From: Mariniflexile fucanivorans
GTDB taxonomy: Bacteria > Bacteroidota > Bacteroidia > Flavobacteriales > Flavobacteriaceae
DNA length: 58,651 nucleotides
Reading direction: 5' to 3'
NCBI RefSeq assembly: GCF_004341235.1
Contig: NZ_SLUP01000012.1
Coordinates: 1 to 58,651 of the forward strand
In this document: in pieces, positions 18,549 to 27,219 of the stretch
How positions within the stretch are numbered: position 1 is the stretch's first letter
How the letters are laid out: each line of letters opens with the position of its first letter
The notes under the pieces: model-generated
Database searches by the model: none
What the model saw: the letters and a program-made list of their open reading frames with translations, nothing else
What the model was told of the DNA's origin: nothing
Made by a program: the position numbers and the translations under genes

Positions 18549-18932
18549 ATGATACAAAACTTAAAAAGCGGTGTAGCCATACGAGGTTACGATGTGGTAT
18601 CTTTTTTTAATGGAACACCAGAAAAAGGAAATTTAAGCCATGTTATAGACTATAATGATGCTAAATATCTTTTTTTTTCAGAATTAAATAAGGTAAAATT
18701 TAAGGCTTCACCAGAAAAATTCATACCACAATATGGTGGTTTTTGTGCATTTGCAATGTCTGAAGGAAAAGAAGTAATTCCAAATCCCAAAAGTTGGAAA
18801 ATACAAGATGGAAAACTTTATTTTTTTACACGAATGCTTTTTGGAGTTATAGATGCGAAAAGACAATGGATAAAGGATCCTGCCAGCAAACTAAACCTTG
18901 CGAATGAAGCATGGAAAAAAATGAATACCTAA
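18549..18932 (+). CDS. YHS domain protein
   Basis: 127 aa, no signal peptide. GYDVVSFFNGTPEKGN and YLFFSELNKVKFKASPEKFI followed by PQYGGFCAFAMSEGK fit the YHS domain, a small fold often tied to metal handling in heavy-metal ATPases. YHS proteins of this size are common and poorly characterised. It stands alone between an upstream redox fusion and a broken protease gene. Confidence 0.8.
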   Translation: MIQNLKSGVAIRGYDVVSFFNGTPEKGNLSHVIDYNDAKYLFFSELNKVKFKASPEKFIPQYGGFCAFAMSEGKEVIPNPKSWKIQDGKLYFFTRMLFGVIDAKRQWIKDPASKLNLANEAWKKMNT

Positions 18933-19060
18933 ATTATAAATTACAGATGAATTAGCAGTTAAATGAAACTTATAATGCCATATGCTTAAAATAATAGTAT
19001 TGCTTCAAAAATTAATGAAATAAGACAATATGTTTAATTCGAATTTTAAAGACTTGATAT

Positions 19061-20072
19061 ATGAAAACACTATCATTAGTATTGACATTGATCCTTTGTT
19101 CCTATGTAAATGCACAGGATGTTTCGACTTTATTTGAACAATTGGACCCTACGGTTGTAACGATTGAAGTAACCGAATATAAGATTAAAAACCAAAAACT
19201 TTCAGCTTCTGAAGGTTTAGGTTCCGGAGTGATCATTAGTTCAGACGGATTGATTCTAACAGCAGCCCATGTTGTTGAATCGGCAAATGAGGTGCTCGTC
19301 AAACTTCAAAATGAGACTTCGTTTGGGGCTGATGTATTATCAAGTTCTTCTGCTGCCGATGTAGCACTTATTAAGCTACGAAATCCACCAAAAAATTTAA
19401 TGTTTGCAAAACCCGGAAATTCAGATACAGCCAAAATAGGAGAACAAATTTTGATTATTGGTGCACCACTTGGATTGGAACATTCTCTATCTGTAGGATA
19501 CATAAGTAGAAAGATGAAAAAAAACATGATTACCAATGGCGAGATGGCTGGGTTTATTCAAACAGATGCTTCTATAAATCACGGCAACTCAGGTGGCCCA
19601 ATGTTTATTTAATATGAATGGAGAGCTAATAGGGATCGTTAGTTTTATTTTGTCTCAAAGTGGTGGTTTTGAGGGCTTGGGGTTTGCGACAGATATCAAC
19701 ACCGCAAAAAAAACCTTATTTGATATCAATAGTTTTTGGACAGGTTTTGATGGCATCTTTTTAAGTGAAGCATTAGCAGGAATATTTAATACACCACAAA
19801 AATCTGGGGTTTTAATACAACATGTAACCCCTAATTCATTTGCAGATGCTATTGGAACTAAAGGCGGTTACTTACAAAGCGAAATTTTAGGTCAGAAATT
19901 GTGGCTTGGTGGAGATATTATATTAAGTATTCAAGGCTTGAGTTGTAATGAGCCTCACGATTTAGGAAACATAAAACAGCAAATAGAAAACCTTAAAGTT
20001 GGAGATCGAGTATTAATTGAGGTTTTTCGAAAAGATCAAATTGTAGTATTAGAAGGGAATTTCACAAATTAA
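19061..20072 (+). pseudogene. trypsin-like serine protease (HtrA/Deg type) with PDZ, frameshifted
   Basis: The N-terminal part (19061-19612) has a signal peptide (LSLVLTLILCSYVNA), the histidine in TAAHVVESA, the aspartate in SAADVALIKL and the serine in GNSGGPMF, then hits TAA at 19610. The other frame resumes at once with FNMNGELIGIVSF and runs to 20072 with a PDZ-like domain (SGVLIQHVTPNSF, GGDIILSIQGL). The sequence at the break is a doubled TTTA; removing four bases restores GGPMFNMNGELIG exactly. The gene therefore looks inactivated by a 4-bp tandem duplication just after the catalytic serine. A sequencing error is possible but less likely for a 4-bp unit. Confidence 0.85.
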
Positions 20073-20087
20073 ATTATTAAAAAGGAG

Positions 20088-20438
20088 ATTAAAAATAAAA
20101 ACAGATTACTTGGAGCAGGATTACTCACAGCATTTACTGCTTCCTTATGTTGTATAACGCCAGTTTTGGCTCTTATAGCAGGTACAAGGGGAATTGCATC
20201 AACTTTTACTTGGATTGAACCCATCAGACCCTTTTTACTTGGCATTACAGTTTTTGTATTAGGTTTTGCTTGGTATCAAAAGTTAAAACCAAGAACTGCT
20301 GAAGAAATTCAATGTGCTTGTGAAGAAAATGAGAAACAACCTTTTATGCAAACCAAAACATTTTTAGGGGGTGTAACTGTATTTGCATTTCTAATGATGG
20401 CTTTTCCTTATTATGCACAGATCTTTTATCCGCTGTAG
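20088..20438 (+). pseudogene. merT-like mercury transporter remnant, no usual start, C-terminus lost
   Basis: The frame from 20088 reads LLGAGLLTAFTASLCCITP, then TWIEPIRPFLLGI and ends MMAFPYYAQIFYPL. It matches the membrane part of the MerTP protein encoded at 35769, including the CC pair. An excellent RBS (AAAAAGGAG) precedes an ATT codon where ATG is expected; no in-frame ATG lies between the previous stop and the homologous region. Homology ends at IFYP, where the intact protein continues into a heavy-metal-binding domain, and a TAG follows within two codons. ATT can start translation rarely, but with the truncation this is most likely a dead gene. Confidence 0.75.
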
Positions 20439-20439
20439 G

Positions 20440-20649
20440 TGGCTCACCTTGTCCGCCCTATCCATTGTAGCCACTTTTCAGACTCAAAATTTTGCGAGAG
20501 TGTATGCTACTTATGGTGGGGTTTTTATTGTAATGTCGCTATTATGGTCAATGAAATTTGACGATTACACACCTGACAAATACGATATTATCGGAGCATT
20601 AATTGCTTTATTGGGAGTTGGCATTATTTATTACGCACCTAGAAATTGA
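20440..20649 (+). pseudogene. ynfA (UPF0060) C-terminal fragment
   Basis: The reading frame carries FARVYATYGGVFIVMSLLW and DKYDIIGALIALLGVGIIYYAP, the last two helices of the small YnfA/UPF0060 membrane family (about 105-110 aa). The first half is absent: upstream sequence belongs to the merT remnant, in another frame. The junction lies near 20435-20450 and looks like a deletion or recombination that joined two gene ends. An ATG at 20413 inside the merT remnant could still start a short hybrid peptide. Confidence 0.7.
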
Positions 20650-20696
20650 AAAAAAATATAAAATCTTAAATATATAAGCTATTCAAATCAACAGAT

Positions 20697-20778
20697 AGAG
20701 GTCAGTAGTTAGTTGCATATAATTTGTTTGTGATATACTTTCTCTTTGTTGACCATTTTGGTTATTAGATTATTGAAG
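20697..20778. mobile_element. solo IS1595-type element end
   Basis: Begins AGAGGTCAGTAGTTAG and continues with TGCATATAATTTGTTT and TTGACCATTTTGGTTATTA. This matches, with scattered differences, the left terminal 80 bp of the complete IS at 43939-44886. The other end and the transposase are missing here. It lies between the ynfA fragment and the LysR gene, so a related insertion and later deletion probably shaped this junction. The differences between the copies suggest a diverged sibling element. Confidence 0.75.
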
Positions 20779-20865
20779 ATAAATGGAAGTACTACGCTGT
20801 TTGAATTGCAAATCTTGTATCTGATTATTTCAGCTCTCATTCTAAAAATATTCGTAATATTGTAT

Positions 20866-21759
20866 ATGTTCAATTTTCGCTTAAAAGTTTTTTATACCGT
20901 CGCCAGAAGACTTAATTTCACTAAGGCTTCTGAAGAATTGCTCATATCTCAACCTGCTGTAACCAAACATGTCAAGGAATTGGAAAGCCAGTTCAACCTT
21001 GCTCTATTTGATAGGAAAGGAAACAAAGTTACATTATCTCCTGCTGGAAAAGTGTTACTTAAACATACCGAGGAAATACAAGAAATTTATCGCCAAATAG
21101 AATTTGATTTAAATCAGTTTAATCAGACCTTAAAAGGAACATTACATGTAGGTTCAAGTACCTCTATCACACAATACGTCCTACCTCCACTACTTGCGAA
21201 ATTTCATAGCATTCATCAAGATATAAAGGTAGAGTTGCTCAATGGTAATTCAGAACAGATAGAACAAGCACTGCTGAATAAGAACATAGAACTAGGTATA
21301 ATAGAAAGCAAATCCAAAAGACGCGAAATCCATTATACACCATTTTTAAAAGATGAGATTGTTCTTGTCTGTAGTAGTAAAAATCAATTGATCAAAAAGG
21401 ACGAAATAAATCCTAAAGATTTAAAAAACATCCAACTACTTATGAGAGAGCCAGGATCAGGTACTTTGGAGGTTATAGCCGCTGCGTTAAAACAAAAAGG
21501 AATTAGCCTGTCTGACCTCAAGGTGGAAATGCAACTGGGAAGTACAGAAGCTATCAAATCATACTTACAACATTCCGACTGCATGGCTTTTATCTCTTTA
21601 CACGCCATATTTAAAGAACTAAAAAATAATACACTTAAAATAATTGAAATTAAAAAATTACCAATTCATAGACATTTTTACTTTATCACCCCTCAAGGTC
21701 CAGAAGGGGGGTTGTCAGCCTTATTAGTCCAGTTTTTAATACGGAATCATAAATTTTGA
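20866..21759 (+). CDS. LysR family transcriptional regulator
   Basis: 297 aa from the ATG at 20866 (MFNFRLKVFYTVARRLNFTKASEE). A longer frame opens at 20746, but those 40 extra codons include the IS remnant and add a hydrophobic stretch not found in LysR proteins. The winged helix-turn-helix is at residues 5-60 (ISQPAVTKHVKELESQFNLALFDR), and the substrate-binding domain from about 85 on (GTLHVGSSTSITQYVLP). The next genes encode a peroxiredoxin and assimilatory sulfite reductase, so a CysB-like role in sulfur or redox control is a reasonable inference. A candidate LysR box lies at 21837. Confidence 0.9.
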   Translation: MFNFRLKVFYTVARRLNFTKASEELLISQPAVTKHVKELESQFNLALFDRKGNKVTLSPAGKVLLKHTEEIQEIYRQIEFDLNQFNQTLKGTLHVGSSTSITQYVLPPLLAKFHSIHQDIKVELLNGNSEQIEQALLNKNIELGIIESKSKRREIHYTPFLKDEIVLVCSSKNQLIKKDEINPKDLKNIQLLMREPGSGTLEVIAAALKQKGISLSDLKVEMQLGSTEAIKSYLQHSDCMAFISLHAIFKELKNNTLKIIEIKKLPIHRHFYFITPQGPEGGLSALLVQFLIRNHKF

Positions 21760-21836
21760 TTATATAAGTGACCATTATTTTAAAATACTTTCTTACCTTT
21801 TTTCTATTACTTTCATTACAAAAATCATATTTAAGC

Positions 21837-21853
21837 TATAACTTAAGGTTATA
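21837..21853 (+). promoter_or_regulatory. candidate LysR operator
   Basis: TATAAC-TTAAG-GTTATA is a perfect 6-bp dyad with a 5-nt spacer, of the ATAAC/GTTAT type bound by many LysR regulators. It lies 78 bp after the LysR stop and about 105 bp before the peroxiredoxin start. It is probably where the LysR protein controls the downstream genes. Confidence 0.5.
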
Positions 21854-21905
21854 CTAAATAAAAATTAGCTATTGGCGATTCGTTTTCTTGCTGCATATCT
21901 TTGAA

Positions 21906-21923
21906 GTACTAAAAAATTAGTAC
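21906..21923 (+). promoter_or_regulatory. perfect inverted repeat before the peroxiredoxin gene
   Basis: GTACTAA-AAAA-TTAGTAC, 7-bp perfect arms, 34 bp upstream of the start codon at 21958. It is close enough to the start to be a repressor site or a 5'-leader hairpin. It is distinct from the LysR-type dyad upstream. Confidence 0.45.
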
Positions 21924-21957
21924 AATATTTTTATTGTTTAACTTAAAATTTAAAAAA

Positions 21958-22593
21958 ATGAGTTTACGAATTGGAGACGACGCACCAAATTTTACTGCCC
22001 AAACAACACTGGGAGTAATCGATTTTCATCAATGGTTAGGAGATACTTGGGGAATCATTTATTCACATCCTGCCGATTTCACCCCCGTTTGCACAACCGA
22101 ACTTGGACGTACCGCACAGTTAAAGGATGAATTTTCAAAAAGAGACACTAAGGTAGTTGCCGTTAGTACAGACGATCTTGAAGCCCATAAGGGTTGGATT
22201 AACGACATCAACGAAACACAAAATACCAAAGTGGAATTCCCTATTATCGCTGATACGGATAAAAATGTAGCCACACTTTATAATATGATTCATCCTAATT
22301 TCTCTACAACAGCAACAGTACGATCTGTGTATTTTATCAACCCTGCCAAAAAAATTCAGGCAATTATTACCTATCCAGCTTCTACAGGAAGGAACTTTAC
22401 AGAAATATTACGCGTACTGGACTCCTTGCAACTAACTGCTGGACATAGTGTTGCCACACCTGTGGATTGGGAAGTGGGACAAGATGTAATCATTTCTCCT
22501 TCAGTAAAGCAGGAAGATGTTGAGGTTAAATTTCCTAAAGGACACCGTGTTATAAAACCATATTTAAGATATACACCACAGCCAAATAAATAA
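21958..22593 (+). CDS. 1-Cys-type peroxiredoxin (Prx6/AhpC-TSA family)
   Basis: 211 aa from ATG 21958 (MSLRIGDDAPNF); an in-frame ATG 8 codons upstream gives an unlikely tail. The peroxidatic cysteine is C45 in HPADFTPVCTTELG, and the arginine of the active site is likely in TVRSVYF. Length and C-terminal extension (VDWEVGQDVIISPSV) fit the Prx6 subfamily. It reduces peroxides in the cytoplasm. It lies 21 bp before cysJ and is likely cotranscribed with it. Base composition rises in G+C from here to about 26 kb by eye. Confidence 0.92.
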   Translation: MSLRIGDDAPNFTAQTTLGVIDFHQWLGDTWGIIYSHPADFTPVCTTELGRTAQLKDEFSKRDTKVVAVSTDDLEAHKGWINDINETQNTKVEFPIIADTDKNVATLYNMIHPNFSTTATVRSVYFINPAKKIQAIITYPASTGRNFTEILRVLDSLQLTAGHSVATPVDWEVGQDVIISPSVKQEDVEVKFPKGHRVIKPYLRYTPQPNK

Positions 22594-22614
22594 TTTCAAT
22601 TCATTCTTAAAATA

Positions 22615-24435
22615 ATGGAATTAAAAAAGGGATTAGAAAGAGGTCCGTTTAATGATAAGCAGGCTGAAGAACTCAATAATGCATTGTCTGGACTTGATTC
22701 TGAACAGCTTCATTGGTTAAGCGGTTATTTTTCGGGTTTCACACAGACTGTTTCAGCAGTAATGGCAACAACTGGTAACGAATCGACTGTATCTTTAAAC
22801 GCTATCGCCGATGTCAAATCAGAAAAAATAAACATTCTATTCGGTAGCCATACAGGAAACAGTGAAGTTCTGGCTATGAACCTTGCTACACAGGCAAAGG
22901 AAAGGGGGCTTGAAGTAAACGTTTCAGACATGGCCTCTTTTAAAACAAGAGATCTGAAAACAATCAAAAATTTAGCGATTGTTGTAAGTACTCATGGTTT
23001 GGGAGAACCGCCAGTACAGGCCGAAGACCTTCATAAATATCTTCATGGTAAAAAAGCCCCAAATCTTTCCCATGTCAATTTTTCTGTTCTGGGTCTTGGT
23101 GATAGTAGTTATGTCGATTTTTGCCAGACCGGCAAGGATTTTGATGCCGTTCTTGAAAAATTAGGTGCTAAACGACTTGCTCCACGTCAGGATTGTGATG
23201 TGGACTATGAGGAGGAAGCAGAAGTTTGGCAAAAGGTATTTTTGGATGCTATCGCACAAACATCTGGGGAAGTTTCCACTTCAGAGAATCAGAATGGTGT
23301 AACCGTCCCAGTTAACGGAATAAAATACGACAAGAAAAACCTTTTTGAAGCCACCATTCTGGAAAAGATCAATCTTAATGCTACGGGGTCTTCCAAGGAA
23401 ACTATACACTTGGAATTAGACTTAGCAGGATCTGGCATAACATACGAACCAGGTGACGCTTTGGGTGTGTATGGCAGTAATTCCTCTAAACTTGTCCAAG
23501 CGGTTTTGGAAGCTACAAATTTGGAAGGAAGAGAAATTGTAATAACGGACAAAGGCGAAAAAACCTTGCTTGATGCCCTTACTTATGATTACGAGTTGAC
23601 TCCCTTATCCAAAACCACATTGTCTAAATATGCCGAGTTAACGAACAGTACACGGTTGAAAAAAATATTGACAGACAATAAAGTTCTTACTCAATTTCTT
23701 CCTGGGCGTGACATTCTGGATTTGGTAGAAGAGGAGCCTTATAGGTTTTTGCCCAATGAATTGATTTCGGTCTTAAGAAAAAATACGCCACGCATGTATT
23801 CCATTGCCTCCTCTCAGGAGGCGGTGGAAGACGAGGTACATCTGCTGGTATCGGTAGTTCGTTATAATGCCTTTGGCAGGGATAAGGAAGGACTTTGTTC
23901 TGCTAGCCTTGCAGACCAGTTTGAAGTTGACGATAAAGTGAAAGTTTTTGTAGATAAAAATACTCGTTTTAAACTTCCAAAGAATCCTGACGCGCCAATC
24001 ATTATGGTAGGCCCAGGAACTGGTATCGCCCCTTTCAGAGCATTTATGCAGCACCTCGAAGTGTCTGAAAAAAGAGCACCTTCATGGCTTTTCTTTGGTG
24101 ATCGGAATTTCACAACGGATTTCCTATATCAAACCGAGTGGCAACAGTACCTTAAAGAAGGGGTTCTGACGAAAGTCGACGTTGCTTTTTCCAGAGACCA
24201 GGCAAACAAACAGTATGTACAGCACAGAATGTTGGAAAATAGTAAAGAGTTGTACTACTGGTTAGAAAATGGTGCTCATTTTTATGTTTGCGGGGATGCC
24301 AAAAAAATGGCCAAGGACGTGGATCTGGCATTAAAACAAATCATTCAGCAACAGGGAGGTGTAACACTCGAAAAGGCCGAAGAATATATTAAAAACCTCC
24401 AATTGTCAAATCGATATCAAGCGGATATTTATTAA
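22615..24435 (+). CDS. cysJ: assimilatory sulfite reductase flavoprotein subunit
   Basis: 606 aa, near the 599 of E. coli CysJ. Domains in order: an N-terminal stretch, flavodoxin-like FMN domain (NILFGSHTGNSEVLAMNLA from about residue 73), FAD-binding domain (RMYSIASSQEA near 392) and NADPH-binding domain (VGPGTGIAPFRAFMQHL, then YVCGDAKKMAKDV), ending in the aromatic tail RYQADIY. Passes electrons from NADPH through FAD and FMN to CysI for reduction of sulfite to sulfide. G+C is visibly higher than in the flanking genes. Confidence 0.95.
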   Translation: MELKKGLERGPFNDKQAEELNNALSGLDSEQLHWLSGYFSGFTQTVSAVMATTGNESTVSLNAIADVKSEKINILFGSHTGNSEVLAMNLATQAKERGLEVNVSDMASFKTRDLKTIKNLAIVVSTHGLGEPPVQAEDLHKYLHGKKAPNLSHVNFSVLGLGDSSYVDFCQTGKDFDAVLEKLGAKRLAPRQDCDVDYEEEAEVWQKVFLDAIAQTSGEVSTSENQNGVTVPVNGIKYDKKNLFEATILEKINLNATGSSKETIHLELDLAGSGITYEPGDALGVYGSNSSKLVQAVLEATNLEGREIVITDKGEKTLLDALTYDYELTPLSKTTLSKYAELTNSTRLKKILTDNKVLTQFLPGRDILDLVEEEPYRFLPNELISVLRKNTPRMYSIASSQEAVEDEVHLLVSVVRYNAFGRDKEGLCSASLADQFEVDDKVKVFVDKNTRFKLPKNPDAPIIMVGPGTGIAPFRAFMQHLEVSEKRAPSWLFFGDRNFTTDFLYQTEWQQYLKEGVLTKVDVAFSRDQANKQYVQHRMLENSKELYYWLENGAHFYVCGDAKKMAKDVDLALKQIIQQQGGVTLEKAEEYIKNLQLSNRYQADIY

Positions 24436-24475
24436 TTTGGTTCAGTATCGGTTCTGATACCCTAAAAACTTACTT

Positions 24476-26176
24476 ATGGACAAACAAATTGCGCAAGATA
24501 ATTTATCGGAAGACGAACATATCAAAGATAAAAGTGATTTCCTTCGGGGAACGATCAAGGAAAGCCTACTGAATCCCTTGACTGGCGGCTTGGATCCAGA
24601 TGATGTAAAGCTTATAAAATACCATGGTTCATATCAGCAATATGATAGGGATCAGGAAAGCGAAAGGAAGCAGAAAAAACTAGAGCCCTTATACCAGTTT
24701 ATGGTAAGGGTAAGAGTTGCTGGAGGTATTACCACTCCTAAGCAATGGCTTGCTCTCGATGAGCTTTCAGACTTACATGGAAATGGCACCATGAAATTAA
24801 CTACTAGACAATCGTTTCAGTTTCATGGTATACTAAAGCGAGGTTTAAAGTCTACTATTCAAACAGTGAACGAAGTATTGTTAAGTACGCTTGCAACTTG
24901 TGGCGATGTGAACAGGAACGTGATGTGCAATCCCAATCCTTATCAGTCGCAGATCCATGAAGAATTGTATGGCCTTGCTGGCGAGATAAGTGATTATTTT
25001 CTTCCTAAAACCACTGCATATCATGAAATCTGGTTGAATAAAGAAAAAGTGGCGGGAACTCCTGATTTTGAACCTTTATACCATCATACGTATTTGCCGC
25101 GAAAATTCAAAATAGCATTGGTTATTCCACCGAACAACGATATTGATGTTTTTGCCAATGACCTCGGTCTTATAGCCATCGAAGAAAACAATAAAATCAA
25201 GGGATTTAATATTTGTGTTGGTGGAGGATTAGGGAATACTTTTGGTAATGATGCTACGTATCCGCGACTGGCGGATGTGATAGGTTTTGCACCAAAGGAA
25301 AAAGTAATCGAAGTTGCTGAAACGGTTATTGGAATTCAGAGAGATTATGGAAACCGATCGGATAGAAAATTATCGAGATTGAAACACACCATCGATGATA
25401 GAGGGTTGGGATGGTTTGTGAAGGAACTAAATACCCGTCTTGGATGGAATCTTGCCAGTCCTCTACCTTATAAATTCATATCAAATGGAGATAAGTATGG
25501 CTGGGTGAAAGGAATAAACAATAAATGGTTCTATACGCTATTTGTAGAACATGGAAGAGTGAAAAATGAAGATGGTTATGCCCTAAAAAAGGCTTTAAGG
25601 GAAATAGCCCATATTCATAAAGGCGAGTTTCGATTAACAGGAAACCAAAATCTTATTATTGGAAATGTAGAAGAAAAAGACAAAAAGGGAATTGAAACTA
25701 TTTTAGATAAAAATGGAGTTAAAGACCATTCCAAACTAACAGGGCTTCGGAAAAGTTCTATGGCATGTGTGGCATTGGGTACTTGCCCGCTTGCTTTTGC
25801 AGAATCTGAACGTTATTTGCCTTCATTAATTGATAAGCTGGATGTAATAATGCAAAAAAATAATCTTGAAGAAGATGAAATTACTATCAGAATGACTGGC
25901 TGTCCCAATAACTGTGCGCGTTCGTCCCTTGGAGAGATCGGTTTTGTGGGTCGTGCCATTGGGCGGTATAATCTTTATTTGGGAGCCAGCCATAACGGTG
26001 ACAGATTAAATACACTTTACAAGGAAATGTTATCTGAGGAAGATATTCTCAAAGAGTTAGAGCCCCTAATAGCAGCTTATGCACAGGAAAGAGAAGAAAG
26101 AGAGTATTTTGGAGACTTTGTCATAAGGAAAAAAATAGTTAAAGCCACGGACCGCCCTATACAGATACTCTCCTAA
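24476..26176 (+). CDS. cysI: assimilatory sulfite reductase hemoprotein subunit
   Basis: 566 aa, close to the 570 of E. coli CysI. The siroheme/4Fe-4S ligands are seen in CVALGTCPLA (C-x5-C) and MTGCPNNCARSSLGEIGFVG (C-x3-C). Both ferredoxin-like repeats are present (YQFMVRVRVAGGITTPKQW; GWVKGINNKWFYTLFVEHGR). Works with CysJ to reduce sulfite by six electrons to sulfide. The gene is 40 bp after cysJ. Only the peroxiredoxin and LysR genes accompany it; no sulfate activation genes are in this window, so it may use sulfite directly. Confidence 0.95.
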   Translation: MDKQIAQDNLSEDEHIKDKSDFLRGTIKESLLNPLTGGLDPDDVKLIKYHGSYQQYDRDQESERKQKKLEPLYQFMVRVRVAGGITTPKQWLALDELSDLHGNGTMKLTTRQSFQFHGILKRGLKSTIQTVNEVLLSTLATCGDVNRNVMCNPNPYQSQIHEELYGLAGEISDYFLPKTTAYHEIWLNKEKVAGTPDFEPLYHHTYLPRKFKIALVIPPNNDIDVFANDLGLIAIEENNKIKGFNICVGGGLGNTFGNDATYPRLADVIGFAPKEKVIEVAETVIGIQRDYGNRSDRKLSRLKHTIDDRGLGWFVKELNTRLGWNLASPLPYKFISNGDKYGWVKGINNKWFYTLFVEHGRVKNEDGYALKKALREIAHIHKGEFRLTGNQNLIIGNVEEKDKKGIETILDKNGVKDHSKLTGLRKSSMACVALGTCPLAFAESERYLPSLIDKLDVIMQKNNLEEDEITIRMTGCPNNCARSSLGEIGFVGRAIGRYNLYLGASHNGDRLNTLYKEMLSEEDILKELEPLIAAYAQEREEREYFGDFVIRKKIVKATDRPIQILS

Positions 26177-26357
26177 TAAATATATAGGTATGGGCACTTA
26201 ATTCATATCCAGTTTCTCTATATACTCCATTTTGTCATGACAAAAAGCTGAAGAGGAATTAGTATTAATGTGAGAGAACACTAGACCGTTTCAATATCTA
26301 TAGGGAAATTCGTGTGTTTAAGTCATATAAGGAAAAACTTGGACTTATGTAAAACTA
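26177..26357. other. intergenic with a 16-bp perfect palindrome
   Basis: TTTTGTCATGACAAAA at 26230-26245 is a perfect palindrome, about 55 bp after cysI. It may be a protein-binding site or part of a terminator; there is no T tract. The rest shows no gene. Confidence 0.4.
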
Positions 26358-26543
26358 TTACAATGGGATAGCGTAGGAATGTTTAATTACTCCCAAAACA
26401 AACGTACTGTGAGCACTTCCTATATTCTTAATTGAACCAAGATCATTTATGACAAAATTTTGATAATGCTTCATGTCCTGCACAACTATTTTGAGAAGAA
26501 AATCATAGTCTCCCGAAATATTGTAACGCCTTATGTTTTTCAA
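26358..26543 (-). pseudogene. Lrp/AsnC regulator, C-terminal (RAM) fragment
   Basis: The frame reads NISGDYDFLLKIVVQDMKHY, NDLGSIKNIGSAHSTFVLGVI and ends AIPL, matching the ligand-binding RAM domain of Lrp/AsnC proteins. The DNA-binding N-terminal 80 or so residues are missing. At the upstream side the sequence turns directly into an antiporter fragment on the other strand (breakpoint near 26535-26550). A dead fragment is most likely. Confidence 0.7.
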
Positions 26544-27032
26544 AATGAAACTGAGAAAAAGATTTTATATTTCGTGGGTTGGGTTGCGGGGTGCAGTCCC
26601 TATTGTGTTTGCCACTTATCCGCTTTTGGCGGGAATTGACAAAGCTCACATGATTTTTAATATTGTGTTTTTCATTTCAGTTACTTCCATATTAATTCAA
26701 GGGACTACCCTTCCGTCGTAGCTAAATGGTTACATGTAGGATTACCGGAAAAACAAAAGAGATTGACCACTACTGATTTGCTATTGGCAGAAAATCCCAA
26801 AGCTGAAATGAAAGAACTCTTAATAACTTCAGACTGCTTTGCAGTAGATAAGAAAATCGTGGAATTAGGCTTTCCGAAAAATGCGATAATAGCAATGATT
26901 AAAAGAGATGACAGCTATATAATTCCAAACGGATTAACAAAAATTGAAGAACAAGACATACTGATTGTCCTTGCTGACAGACCTAAAATTTTTGATGAAG
27001 TTTACAAAACACTTAAAACACAGAAAATATAA
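26533..27032 (+). pseudogene. K+/H+ antiporter (CvrA/NhaP2 type), C-terminal fragment with frameshift
   Basis: The first frame carries ISWVGLRGAVPIVFATYPLL and FFISVTSILIQGTTLP, the last membrane segments of CPA1 antiporters. It stops at TAG 26719. A second frame continues VVAKWLHVGLPEKQKRLTTT and then a TrkA-C-like domain to 27032 (LLITSDCFAVDKKIVELGFP). The two parts join if one base is restored near 26717. The N-terminal two thirds are missing. The gene is therefore both truncated and frameshifted. Confidence 0.75.
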
Positions 27033-27118
27033 GAGGCCTAGGCTTAAATATTTATCGTCTGGTATTTACACTTGTTACCAATTGGGTGGTTTTTTTATCT
27101 TTGATTGTTTTAGTTAGT

Positions 27119-27208
27119 GTTTATCATTATTGAAACTGCTAAGATGCGACGATTTTAAAAGTATTTGTCAGGTAGGGATTGCCTATGAGTTGGCAATTTT
27201 CCCTACCT
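27119..27208. repeat. direct repeat copy A, containing a long hairpin
   Basis: This stretch aligns without gaps to 27789-27874, with about three quarters identity by my count (shared blocks TTATCATTAT, AAGATGCGA, GGTAGG, AGTTGGCAATTT). The two copies flank the AhpD-like gene. In this copy AGGTAGGGA (27170-27178) pairs with TCCCTACCT (27200-27208), and inside it TTGCC pairs with GGCAA, giving a strong hairpin 12 bp beyond the end of the minus-strand gene, where a terminator would sit. Confidence 0.6.
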
Positions 27209-27219
27209 AACGTTTATAC

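Noticed and set aside
20746-20865. N-terminal extension of the LysR protein
   Set aside because: The first 40 codons derive partly from the IS remnant and encode a hydrophobic stretch; ATG 20866 gives a normal LysR N-terminus.
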